A stretch of 64,000 bases of DNA from Rhynchopus sp. YZ270_cl-10 (Eukaryota; Euglenozoa; Diplonemea; Diplonemida; Diplonemidae). The position numbers and the translations under genes are program-made. The stretch is taken from assembly GCA_964035575.1 (NCBI GenBank), contig OZ037921.1, positions 1,012,501 to 1,076,500 of the forward strand, in the 5' to 3' direction. Position 1 is the first letter of the stretch. Each line of letters begins with the position of its first letter. Below the pieces are notes generated by a model. The model searched no databases and had not been told where the DNA came from. It worked only from the letters and a program-made list of their open reading frames with translations. Shown one piece after another: positions 1-10,443 of this stretch.

Positions 1-83
1 GTTTTTTCTTCGTCTTTTTTTTTCTTCAATATGCGATCCCTTGATTATCGAGAGTTTCCACACCCTTTTGTTTGAAACTGTTA

Positions 84-166
84 CAAAAAAAACAAAAACA
101 AAAACAAAAACAAAAACAAAAACAAAAACAAAAACAAAAACAAAAACAAAAACAAAAACAAAACAA
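84..166. repeat. (CAAAAA)n hexamer microsatellite
   Basis: About a dozen tandem copies of CAAAAA. It translates as a Lys-Thr repeat in one frame, which is not a protein signal. Confidence 0.9.
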
Positions 167-300
167 GAGCACAAAGCAGAAAACAATAATAACAAAACTT
201 CACAAAAAAAATCCCATTCAAGCTGGGTAAAACACTAGTAGTATCTTGCCATTGAGAAATGTTATAGACTGTCTTAGTCGAATGTTGTTATTTATTTTTT

Positions 301-358
301 GTGCTTTCATCCGGATGACTGGCATCGTGGGTCAGTCGAAGGTGCCTGCATCAATAAC
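301..358 (+). repeat. Dispersed repeat R1, copy 1
   Basis: About 58 bp beginning GTGCTTTCATCCGGATG and ending near GCATCAATAAC. Other copies lie at 4266, 6497, 8731 and 53331. This copy is followed some 30 bp later by repeat R3, as at 8731, so R1 and R3 may belong to one longer unit. Confidence 0.8.
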
Positions 359-627
359 TATTTTCCCCCCTTCCCCCCCCCCCGTGACGAAACGCAAGGC
401 TTATTTGCCAATCTTATAAAACTTTTCTTTTGTAAACAGCATCGTGTTCCTCCCCCTTGTCCACACTTTGTCCACGTCGGGATTAGCTCCCACACGCCCT
501 CTTGTTTTCTCGTTATGCTTTGATGGGAAATTTGCGACAACACCCAGATTACGATAAGACGGTATTTTTTTTTTTCTCCAGGGTGTGCTTTCATGCGATA
601 TTTTTTTTTAACAGCAGCAGCATTTTA

Positions 628-740
628 TTGTAGGACTGCGTGGTTGCGGGGTCCACCCCCCCCCAGGTACACAGCCGATCATTGTATCCAAAAAAGTACA
701 CTGTTCACGAGAGGGGCTTTGTATTTCAACTCTACTTTTA
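628..740 (+). repeat. Dispersed repeat R2, copy 1
   Basis: About 110 bp containing GGGGTCCACCCC, then CGATCATTGTA, GTACACTGTTCACGAGAG and GGCTTTGTATTTCAAC. Related copies are near 2360, 9537, 28745, 54118, 56515 and 60680. The 54118 copy lies inside the second intron of elongin C. Confidence 0.75.
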
Positions 741-2354
741 TGTTATGCTATCTTGTTGCTGGAATTACTGTGGGTGCGTGGCACCAAGCTTTGGATAAAC
801 CAAATGGGGCGCGGGGATGTGTGTCGTCGTAGTGAGGGTAACGCTGTGCACGCATCAATGAATACCCCCCTTTTTTTTGATGATGTGACCGCTTCTTGTT
901 TTGGCTGTTATTCAAAATGCAATATGGTGAAAAGTGCAAATTTCCCTGTACCCCCTACCCCCCTTTCACCCCCCATATTCTGTGCGTCTGTACCAGGTGC
1001 TTGACACCTTGCATCCCCTTTTTTTATAATAAAAAAAGCGAAAATTGAGTGGGTAAATATTTTGCGGTTTTTGCGTGACTTTCTATGACAGTTATTTATG
1101 CGTCGCGATTATTTTAAATTTGACAAGTAATTGTCAACAAAATTTATATAAAAAAAAACACATACACACACACCAACAACAACAAAGTCTCAACCTGTAT
1201 TCACTACTCTTATTAGAAAAACCTATCTTTATATTGTTGTAGATGTCACTAAAAAAAAGTGATTTCTTTTTCTTTTCTTTTTTCTGTATTGTTTATTGTT
1301 GAGACTCATTTCTTCAAAAGCAGTTTTGTTTTTTTTTGTTTTTTGTTTTGTTTTGAAAACTGAAAGCTTGGTTGTATTATAAATATTGTGTAGACATCCG
1401 AGGAGCTCCACTATATTTCTTTTATATTTCAAAAGTTTCAAACATTATTTCATTTTTTTTCTAAAAAAAATCCCATATTTTTTTGTACCCTGATATTGAG
1501 CCAATGACACCAGCCGGATCGCAAGACCCGGCTACCCCACACAGAACAGCACGAGCCGCCAGAGCTAATGTAACAAGTTTTTTTTTAGAAACCCATATTT
1601 TTTGTCAGGTTGGGACACGGAAAGGTGTACCATATTTTGAACTTTGAATTGCAGCATATAGAGGGAAAAATTCAAACCCAATTTCCCCCTCTCCAAAGGG
1701 AAGGGAACTTGGGACAAAATAGACACATCCTCTTTTTAAATACTATCCTGCCAGCGGATTTTTCAGTCAATAGCCCAACAAGGGGTGAGGAGGGTGTGGG
1801 GGGTGGGGCTCTTTTGCACCCCTCTGGGCGGCCCTACCAGCCTCGTTTACTCTCTGCTTTACAAAATCTTCACAAAACTTTCACCACCTAACAGATGTAT
1901 TGTGCACTTGAGACATATGCGTCGCTCGCCTTTCTTGTTATCTCAACTGTCCTAAGTGCCAGCCCACTACACTGGGTTTGAGCTCCGTCCCAGAGGAGAC
2001 CCTTGGCCACTCCCCACATAAAAATGATTTTCAACATTTTTTCCCCCCCTTCGATCAACAACTGACACAATAATCGCAAGAAAAGGTGGCGGATTTTTTG
2101 ACAGACATAGATCAAATCTTCACTTATTTTCAACATTCTTCAAAAAGCAGTTTTTTTTTTTTTTAAATCCAAAACAATGTGCTTATCACCCCCCTGTTGT
2201 CGGACCCTTTCGCACGTCGCTGTGCTGTTTTTTTCATTGTGAGCTGGCGAGGAACAGCCACACGGAACACCCACAGTACGTCCCCCCGAAAGTTCCTGAC
2301 CAACAAAAAAAAAATGCTCCCTTATTCCCGCTTTTTTCTCTCTCTTTTTTTTTT

Positions 2355-2440
2355 TTTTGACTGCATGGTTGGGGTCCACCCCGGTACACCCGGTCATTGT
2401 ACCAAGGTACACTGTCAGCGGGCTGTCGTCTTTTTAAACC
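2355..2440 (+). repeat. Dispersed repeat R2, copy 2
   Basis: Shares GACTGCATGGTTGGGGTCCA and CGGTCATTGTACCAAGGTAC with the copies near 628 and 54118. Confidence 0.75.
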
Positions 2441-3016
2441 TTTTTTCATGTTTGTTTCCCTTCGGACTGTTTTGAGTGAGTAAAAACCATAGTTGGCGAC
2501 ACACTCGGATCTTTAATTGATAATATCACCCCCCCCCAATTTTTTTTTTCTTCAAAATTTCAATCTGTGTATCCTCAACACCCCCTTTTTTTGCTTCTCT
2601 ATTTACGCTATGTAGAAATGTGTGTGCGTATCATACGTGCATACACAGTTCAAGACTTCTTATGAGCCATTTATCATTTTTTTTTTTTTTTTTGTATTGT
2701 TACACACACCCCAATTAGAAGGGGTAATACTGTACGTAGTTTTTTTTTTAGTTCCCTTTTTCATGTACCGATAACTGTAGATGATTCTTGTGTGTTTTTT
2801 TATAGTTGTTTTTTTTTTTTTTTGTTGTGCTTATTTATGTTCTTTTTTTTTGCATACACCAGGAGAAACAGTGCCGGGGTCCGCCGGTGTCCGGTGAGAC
2901 GTTGGCGCATTCAACTTCTCTTTTATTTTGGAAAAAAAAAAGAAGAAAATATTAATACTGAAATTAGTTTTAAACATTGGGCAACATTCCGCTATGTAGG
3001 AATTATTTAGACCTTA

Positions 3017-3475
3017 TGGTGCTTCCCGGGGGGTATGCATTTCACAAATTTTCACAAAATGTGACAAGTTTTCACAAGTTTTCACAACACGAAAACCGCT
3101 ATAAAATTGTGAAGGCTGGTGAAAAATGGTGAAAAATTGTGAAAAATTGTGAAAAGTTGTGAAAAGTTGTGAATTGATTTTTTTTTGGGGGAGTTTTTTT
3201 TTTTGGGTTGGGTGGTGACCCACCCATTGAGGGGTATGCTGGGATTCACAAGATAGAACGTGATGTGGTGTACCTGTGTACTGTGCACTGTGCGGAAATG
3301 ACGAGAACTTGTCCATTTCGGCAAATTGACCCCACCACTGGCCGGACGGATTCCGGAAATGCAAATGCCGGCATTTAAAAGCTTCACCAACGAAGAAAAA
3401 AAGGGTGGTGAAAAGTTGTGAATTGAATTGAAAATTTGTGAAAATTTGTGAAAGCATACCCCCCGGGAAGCACCA
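3017..3475. mobile_element. Fold-back element with TTTTCACA iterations
   Basis: An inverted-repeat element of about 460 bp. Its ends are TGGTGCTTCCCGGGGGGTAT and the reverse complement. Inside the ends, TTTTCACA (left) and TGTGAAAA (right) are iterated many times in opposite orientation around a roughly 200-bp unique core. No transposase is encoded, so it is non-autonomous. The flanks do not give a clean target duplication, so the superfamily is unassigned. Confidence 0.7.
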
Positions 3476-4082
3476 GCCTTAGTATTTTTCCCCAAATAGA
3501 TTTTTACACATGCAGGTCCCTGGATCAGCGACCCTCAACCAACTGATCAATTGTATCATGGAACTACTATACTTAGGGTGGTAAAAAAAAACTCATGTGC
3601 ACCTAACACGACACCTGGAGGGGGGAAAGGTTACTGAAGTAACCAAGCAGGGTGGCTATGGTTTAGGTTGTGGATCTTACTAATGTTTTTTCTTTTGGAC
3701 AAAAAAAAAACTCTCTTTGAAAAATATTGTCTTAATCATTTCTTTCTTTGTGCTGCAAAGCCTTCATGGGCGACATTGTGTACAGTAGCCTGCCTCGGTA
3801 GGTAATTTGTCAGGTACAGCAATAACAAAATAGAGACGTGCGTGACGTAGGTACACCACAGTTCCCTCCCAAAGACATTTAACTTTAGCTACGGTGCTTT
3901 GTATGATGGACATAGTACCCCGGTGATTACTCTGTTCATTTTTGTTTTTCTTAAACTATGTGCTGTATAAACAGTCGCATCTCTGATGGATTCCTGCTCT
4001 GTAACCTTAATAGGGGAGAGACAGTGTCCTTGCAAGAGCTGACCGGTCGTTGACACTACAAAACAAATTATAAAAAAAAAGT

Positions 4083-4132
4083 ATAGTGGAGTTCATCCTC
4101 GGGTGGCTCTACACTAATACAACCAAATTTTC
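4083..4132 (+). repeat. Repeat R5, copy 1 (intron-like tail)
   Basis: TAGTGGAG..., then GGTGGCTCTACACTAATACA and ACCAAATTTTCAAAA. The same unit occurs near the 3' end of the FKBP second intron (55743) and, diverged, in Rictor intron 1 (21767). ACTAAT could act as a branch point. Confidence 0.6.
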
Positions 4133-4265
4133 AAAAAAAAATCAGCAGAAATCTGAAACCAGGTATACTTTTCCCTGATTTTGGTACAAACTTTGCAGTT
4201 ACTCTTTTTTTTTTTTTTTTGGCTCAAAAAAATTGTCCGACCCCGATATAAATGACTTTGTTCTT

Positions 4266-4300
4266 GTGCTTTCATCCGGATGGGGTGCCTGTATCAATAA
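4266..4300 (+). repeat. Dispersed repeat R1, truncated copy 2
   Basis: Shares GTGCTTTCATCCGGATG and TATCAATAA with the other R1 copies but lacks the middle. Confidence 0.7.
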
Positions 4301-4699
4301 GCACCATGTTTTTTTCGTGAATTATAATGCCCAGGGATTTTTCTAATTCTGGATTGGGATTGGGATTTCGGGAAAATAAAAAAATTCCCTGAAAAAAATT
4401 CCCTGTTTTTCCCTACAGCAATTTCAGGTACATTCTACCCCACCCCACCCCCAGAGAGTTTCGCCTGTGGGATGCGATCGATCAACGCGATCAAATAAAG
4501 CGAAAAAGGGGAAAAAGAAAAAAAAAAAAGTTCCGGGTTTTTGAGGAAAAAATTGGCTCTGCAGGCGGTTGCTGTAGTTGTGGGTGCGGATGTTCGCGTC
4601 AGTTGCAGGCAAACGTCCAGCATCAGAGACATTTGAGGTGGTGCACAAAAAGACGTGTCAATCGCATTCAATTATGAGGGTTGAAAGACGGAGGAGATC

Positions 4700-4980
4700 T
4701 CACATGTTGCGTACCGTGGCTTCGCCAGGAACCTTTGGGTGCCATGACCGCCGTTTCTTTCATAAATGTACCGAGGTTACTGATAAGGCTGACACACACT
4801 ACGTATTGTGGTTCACCCCTCCCCACCTGCCTTTTGTGCATCAGAGGGGAGAAAGCGCCACGCCTCCCTGCACTGGCAGGGAGTCGCGCGCGCGAAGCGC
4901 ACGCAGCGACCGCTTTTACGGGGGGAAAGCTCGGGACCCCAAATCACCCCCGGCGAGAGCCCTGACGACATAGCGGGAAA
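4700..4980 (+). repeat. R4 hairpin module, copy 1
   Basis: Carries GCGTACCGTGGCTTCGCCAG, GAACCTTTGGGTGCCATGAC and a following CGCGCGCGAAGCGC hairpin. The same blocks recur at 7190-7480, 7760-8020, 16825-17130 and 17585-17910, in different host elements. Confidence 0.75.
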
Positions 4981-6496
4981 ATTTTTTTTCCCCCCACAAA
5001 AAAGTCAAAAAACAGCCCAAAAACTACACCAAAAAAACAGGGAATTTTTTGGATTGGGATTTCGGAATTTGGCCAAAAAGGGACGGATTTAGAGATATCC
5101 TTGATAATGCCATATCCCATGCGTGCATTAAGACGTTCTTCAACGAGGTTTTTATTCTGTTTTGTTTTTTTTGCCCAATTGTTCGTGTATATTTTGCCTG
5201 TTGACATGAATTCGAAAAGTACTGAAGTGTTTTCTGTACAGTGAAGGCTGTTCGGATGGCAAAAACGCTAAAACAGATTATTCTATGTTATTTATAGTGC
5301 GTAGTGCAGAATGATGTAGGTGAGTTGACGACACCACCCCCCCCCATAAAGCCAGTTGTGTGCACGTTGAGGAAAGGCAGCTCCATTTTTTTTCTTGGAG
5401 CTTCCAGGACCGTGCATGCTCCGTTCCCCTAAAAAGAATGGTAAAAAAACAGTTTTTCAAATTTTTGAGGATGAACTGCATCATATTGAAATTCATTAGC
5501 CTTTCGGGCGACTTTGTGCAGAACCCGTTTCGGATCGGGTGCTTGTCGAAACTACCAAACGAAAGCGCCAAGGTAAAGAAGCCAAAACCCCACAAAACAC
5601 GGTGAAAAACTCTCTCTCTGTTTCTCTCTCTTTCGATGCTGCAAAAATTGGGGGAAATGGACACTTTCTTCTGAGAAGTGTCTGTTTCTATAGACAACGC
5701 AGCGTATTGTTAGCGGACAGGGAGGGTGTTTTTTCACCTTCAGATATCACGGGTGTTTTTGTTTTTCTTTTACTGGTACTCCCCCCTCCCCTTTTAAAGG
5801 TGTGTGGACAGATGATACACATCTGACAAGGCTTTTTTCTTTTAGATTTTTGTGTAAACGAGAGGTTTTGGTTTTTACTGTTGTTTCTCACCTTTTTATT
5901 CAAGATGTCACCGTCCCAAACCCATTTTAAAAACTAGGGGCTCCAAAAGTGCCCAAAAACCCCCCCTTTTTTTCCTCTTTTTTTTTCCCCTCCAAAATCT
6001 GGAATTATGCGTACTCGCATAATCCGCCTATGGCAGCTATTGCCCTGATAAAGAAAGCAAGAACGAAAGGTGCCTACGGACAAAACTTTCTTTCAAAAGA
6101 AGCACAATTAAAGTTCAACAAAAGAGGAGGCAATGCTGGTGGACAAAAACTCCATATTTCGATTGAAAATTATTATCTTAATATCATTTTCTCTATCTTT
6201 CTCCTTTTCTTTTCTCCAAATTCCTTTTTATTCCAACCCATACAGTTTTCAGTTTTTCGCCCTTTTTTACGACATATTTCGTCAATTACTCAAGCCCTTC
6301 CTCCAGATAACATCTTTGAACCACTCGTGAATATTTTTTCAAAAAAACTTGACGCTATCCTGCAGTTTTTTGTATTGCCTGGGAACGAACAGACCCTTTT
6401 TTTTGTTTTTGTTCGAATCCCTCAATTGGCAGACGGGACTGTGTTCACCTGTCAAGTTTCTCTCTTGTTTTTTTTTTTTTTTTATGTTTTTCTTTT

Positions 6497-6559
6497 GTGC
6501 TTTCATCCGGATGGCTGGCATCGTACAGTGGGTCAGTCGGAGGTGACTGCATTAATAAC
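6497..6559 (+). repeat. Dispersed repeat R1, copy 3
   Basis: A full-length copy: GTGCTTTCATCCGGATGG, GGCATCGTACAGTGGGTCAG, then GCATTAATAAC. Confidence 0.8.
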
Positions 6560-7189
6560 TTCACTTTTATGTAAGATGACTAGCGCATTATCCGCTCAGG
6601 TTTCGTCTTTACGGATTGTTTTTTTTTTCTCTGAATATTTTTGTTCAAAAATTTTTCTTTTGTTTTGTTTTCTTCAAAGCAACCTCACCAGTAATGCAGT
6701 ATCTCATTGCTTTTGTGTTTTTTTGATAAAAGGTAATTAAAATGCGAGGGGCTTTCCATTCGTCTTCCACAACCTTTCACGTTGACGTGCGAGTCACCTT
6801 TGAAGAGGGTTGTGGGGATTTTCCATCTTTGATCTCATACATTTGCTTCCCCCTCTCCCCTCCCCCAAGTTTCTTACTGTTTCGGTTTTATGTCTCTCCT
6901 CTCCCACCCGCAAGACCCATTTTATTCAGGGTTTTATCTCCTTATATGTTAGTGGTCCCTAGACCGGGTAAAATAAAAAAAAAAATATTTACCCGGTCCA
7001 GAGATTTTTTTGTGGGGGGGTGGGGGGGGGTTCGACCCCCCTTGGGGGGTTTTTCAGACGTGTCCAGGGGGGGTGGAGAAAAAAAAAATCCGGGGGCCGA
7101 AAAATTTCCAGGGGGGGTGGCCCGGCATGCACCCATACTCGCCATGGGCCATATTCAGCCTCGTGCCTCGTGAACAAAGTGACTCCGTG

Positions 7190-7480
7190 CAGCCAGAACG
7201 CGACTCAATTAGTCAAGCGCCGAAGGAAAAGGAAGCATGCAGCATGGCGAAAGACAAAAAGTAGCGTACCGTGCGCCTGCGGCGCAAGCTTGCAACCCAC
7301 CCTTCCCATGACATAGTTTGGCGGTAAAAATGTGTAATTTTAAGCGCAAATTTTTGAAATGTTGCGTACCGTGGCTTCGCCAGGAACCTATGGGTGCCAT
7401 GACCGCCGTTTCTTTTGTAAATGTACTGAGGTTACTGATAATTCGTGTGCCCCGTCTGCCTGGTGTAAATATCAGGGAAG
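7190..7480 (+). repeat. R4 hairpin module, copy 2
   Basis: Contains both R4 blocks: GCGCCTGCGGCGC, which can form a stem with a TGC loop, and ACCGTGGCTTCGCCAGGAAC, which contains a GGC-TTC-GCC stem. It lies inside the hAT-type element. Confidence 0.75.
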
Positions 7481-7759
7481 TGCCGAACTCCGCAGTTGGA
7501 CAACCACGGAATTCTCACATTCCGCCGGAGGCCCCCAACTTGAGCTAAGGTGGGGACCCGGGCGCGCGAAGCGCGCCCGGGCTCGGCTGACAAATTTTCG
7601 ACCCCCCTTGAGGCCTGAAAAACCGGATCGAAAAATAAACTCTGACCCGGTCTGGGAAAAAAAAAAAAATATCCACCCGGTCAGGCCAAAAAAAAAATCA
7701 AAATGATAAATCTTGGGGGTACCTCACACAAACCTCTAAGAGTGACCAGAACTGGCCTC

Positions 7760-8020
7760 ATGAACAAAGTGACCCCGTCACAGCCAGAACGCGACTCAAT
7801 TGGTCAAACGCCGAAGGAAAAGGAAGCATGCAGCATGGCGAAATAATAAAAGTAGCGTACCGTGCGCCTGCGGCGCAAGATTGCAAGCCACCCTACCCAT
7901 GACATAGTTTGGCTGTAAAAATATGCAATTTTATGCGCAATTTTAGAAATGTTGCGTACCGTGGCTTCGCCAGGAACCTTGCCATGACTGCCGTTTCTTT
8001 TTGTAGATGTCTATACGAGG
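7760..8020 (+). repeat. R4 hairpin module, copy 3
   Basis: A direct repeat of the module about 570 bp upstream in the same hAT-type element. The flanking CGAAGGAAAAGGAAGCATGC is shared, so the interior was duplicated within the element. Confidence 0.75.
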
Positions 8021-8271
8021 AAACGTCCGCACGCTACCGACCTGACATGATTTTTTTGCTTATTCCAACTCGCAAAGGTGGGGAACGTGAGATGATATGC
8101 AATATACGAGTGAATGCAGCAGTTTTAACGGTTTACCGGGACATTTTCGCCGGAGGCGAAAAAATTTTTTTTGACCACTTTTTTGCCAGACCGGGTAGAC
8201 CGGGTAGAATTTTAAAATGCTTTTTCAAGATAAAACCCTGATTTTATTTCAAAAAAAAAAAAAAAATCGTA

Positions 8272-8322
8272 ATAGTGGAGCACACTCTAGGGTGGCTACA
8301 CTAATACAACCAAGTTTTCAAA
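8272..8322 (+). repeat. Repeat R5, copy 2
   Basis: TAGTGGAGCACACTCTAGGG followed by TGGCTACACTAATACAACCA and AGTTTTCAAAA. It is close to the FKBP-intron copy at 55743. Confidence 0.7.
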
Positions 8323-8730
8323 ATTCAAAAACAACAACGAAATGTTAAGGGTACCATTTGAGCACAGTACCCTTTTTTTTTGCAAAAAGAAAGCAAAAAA
8401 AAAAAGCAAAAAAAAAAAAAATAAATAAAAATGACTGATTTAGTCCACTCCCTCTCCCCCCCTTCTCCCCCCTCCCGTTCTGTTACTTTCTTCCTTCCAT
8501 CTTTCTTTTCTTTTCTTTCCCCCCTGCTCTGGTGTTGTCTCGGCAGTCGTGCACGTTAGTGTCGGGTGCAGCGAACGGGAGTACCTGCAAGCTCACAACT
8601 CTTCAGTGGAAGGTGGACGAACGGTTGTGTACCCCCCCCCCCCCCCCCCTATACCACGTTCACACTACGGTGCGGGTAACCCATTATGTTTCCTTTTTTT
8701 ACACCTTCCGTTGTTGGCTGCAGGGTGTTT

Positions 8731-8845
8731 ATGCTTTCATCAGGGGCTGGCATCATGGGTCAGTCGGAGGTGTGCCTGCATTAACCAACACCACCACATT
8801 TCTTCGAGAGGCTTAGGATCATCTTATAAACTTTTCTTTCTTTTG
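8731..8845 (+). repeat. R1 followed by R3
   Basis: R1 at 8731-8785 is followed at 8813-8845 by R3 (CTTAGGATCATCTTATAAAC then TTTTCTTT). The same order is seen at 301-432. Confidence 0.75.
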
Positions 8846-10378
8846 GTCGAATTCGGCTCTTATATCGCCCGAAGTCTGTCGTCAAAAGGGCCGCAAAAGC
8901 GAATATGAAAATGTAGTTCTCATTATGGGTGATTTTGAGTAAACCCTTTTACGAGAAAAGGGGCAAAAGCGAGACCAGAATGGAGCGTGTCTTGACAAAG
9001 AATTTCATCGATTTTTCAAGGCCTCATGCTGGTCAAAAAGCAGGGTATCATCTTCTCCTGTGCTCGCCATCTCCAGGTGTGCAGTAGATGCAAAAAAAAA
9101 TCGACAGTGGAGATTGCACAAACTGTGGCAACACAACCGAGGCAAGTACACTACTCCAACAATTTATCAAAAAAAAAAAAAAAAAAAAGAGATTTCCGTG
9201 TCTAAGACATGAGTGTGCTTTTATTGGTGTTCCTATCATATTACATCTTTCCCACCCTCTCACCTTGGGGTAGCAAAATACGTATTATACGCGATGGAGA
9301 GGGGTAGCCACGTATTTTGCCACAGCCCCAAATATCCACCCTCATTTTACATGAAACAGCCTCGTGATTTTGAAAAGCGTGTTAAGAAGCAATGGGTTTT
9401 TGGAGCACAGCCGTTCCGAGCAACGAAATGGGGTCATTTTTTTCACGACATAAAATGCAAGGCGAATTGGTCATCTGACCACTCTGTCTTTTGATCAAGG
9501 TGGCTAAGAGAAGTCATCTTTTGACCAGCCCCTTATTTGGTACACTGTCATGAGAGGGCTTTGTATTTAAAGTCATTTTTTTTTTTGTCAACAACAACGT
9601 AGACCCTACACAGAATACAAACCCACCTTTTTCAGAAAAAAAGAAAAAGCGAGAGCTGGAACCTAAAAGGGAAAAACAACAGCAACACCAACTACAGCAA
9701 CACCAACACTCTAGGCGCAGAGGCAACACTTCGTTCATACTCAATATACACCGCTTGAGCCATTCAAAGCATTTCATGCCTTCCCCCCCCCTTTACCCCG
9801 GTTTTCTAAGATTTCCCCTGATATAATATTATTTTCCTTTTTCTCTTTTCAAGGTGACTGAGCACTTAGGAACCAATGTTCAAAACATTAAGTAATCTAA
9901 TCAGACTAAGCACTTAGGATCATCACATAAACCTTTTTTCTTTTTTTTTTACGGGATGGAAGAAACTTTATGGTCGGAACGAAGCAACAAACAAATTAAA
10001 CAAATTGCTTTCGACAACCTGCTGCTCTGTCTCTTGTACCTTAGGGTAGATGAGGCGAGAGGTGTAGGTTCACCCGACCAACTTTCCCCTTCTTTCCCCT
10101 CTTTTTTTTGATGTATGTGAATGAGGGAGGCACGTTCATCAAAGCTTTTCGTGCCCCCCTTCTTTTTTCTCGTTTCTTTCAAATTTTTTGTTACTCAATT
10201 ATCTTTATCATATCTTATCCTGTTAGTGCTGTAGAAAAGCAAAAAAAACAAATAAATAAATCACCCAGGCGAGGAGGTGTTAAGTGCTTTGCTTACCACA
10301 AAGCAGCACAACCCAATAACGACTACGAGAAGAAGAAGAAGAAAAAACAGCGTGGGGCAGGTGAGATGGCGGTGTGTC

Positions 10379-10427
10379 AGTGGGAACTGTCATATGGCAG
10401 CTACACTAATACAACCGAACCGTCAAA
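10379..10427 (+). repeat. Repeat R5, diverged copy
   Basis: Contains GCAGCTACACTAATACAACC as in other R5 copies. It lies just outside the piggyBac-type element. Confidence 0.5.
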
Positions 10428-10443
10428 TCTTTTTTTTTTTTAA

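Larger units (their letters stand above)
1..3016. other. Gene-free repeat-rich stretch
   Basis: I find no convincing coding gene here. The stretch is made of homopolymer runs, a CAAAAA hexamer array and three short dispersed repeats (R1, R3 and R2, listed separately). Open frames in it are low-complexity Lys/Asn or Phe/Pro translations without recognisable domains. Confidence 0.6.
3476..6918. other. Gene-free repeat-rich stretch
   Basis: No supported gene. It contains an R5 copy (4083), an R1 copy (4266), an R4 module (about 4700-4980) and direct repeats of CAGGGATTTTT/GGATTGGGATTTCGG type at about 4332-4372 and 5037-5066 that bracket the R4 module. A 263-codon frame at 5949-6740 is low-complexity and unsupported. 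Confidence 0.55.
6927..8241. mobile_element. Non-autonomous hAT-type element
   Basis: Ends are CAGGGTTTTATCT and its exact inverted complement. Both are flanked by the 8-bp direct repeat ATTTTATT (6919-6926 and 8242-8249). A CAGGG terminus with an 8-bp target duplication is the hAT signature. Inside the ends the motif ACCGGGT is iterated in inverted orientation (about 6963-7000; 7617-7681; 8191-8206). Two R4 modules sit in the middle. No transposase frame is present, so it must have been moved in trans. Confidence 0.8.
8250..10439. other. Gene-free repeat-rich stretch
   Basis: No gene supported. It holds R5 (8272), R1 (8731), R3 (8813 and 9911), part of R2 (9537) and several poly-A, poly-T and poly-C runs. 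Confidence 0.55.

Noticed and set aside
3014-3495. 137-147 codon minus-strand frames rich in FTIFHNFS
   Set aside because: Translation of iterated TTTTCACA in the fold-back element.
6405-6425. tRNA B-box-like GTTCGAATCCC
   Set aside because: No matching A box or foldable cloverleaf upstream.
5949-6740. 263-codon frame with a lysine/arginine-rich start and Phe-rich middle
   Set aside because: Poly-T driven composition, includes an R1 repeat near its end, no domain.
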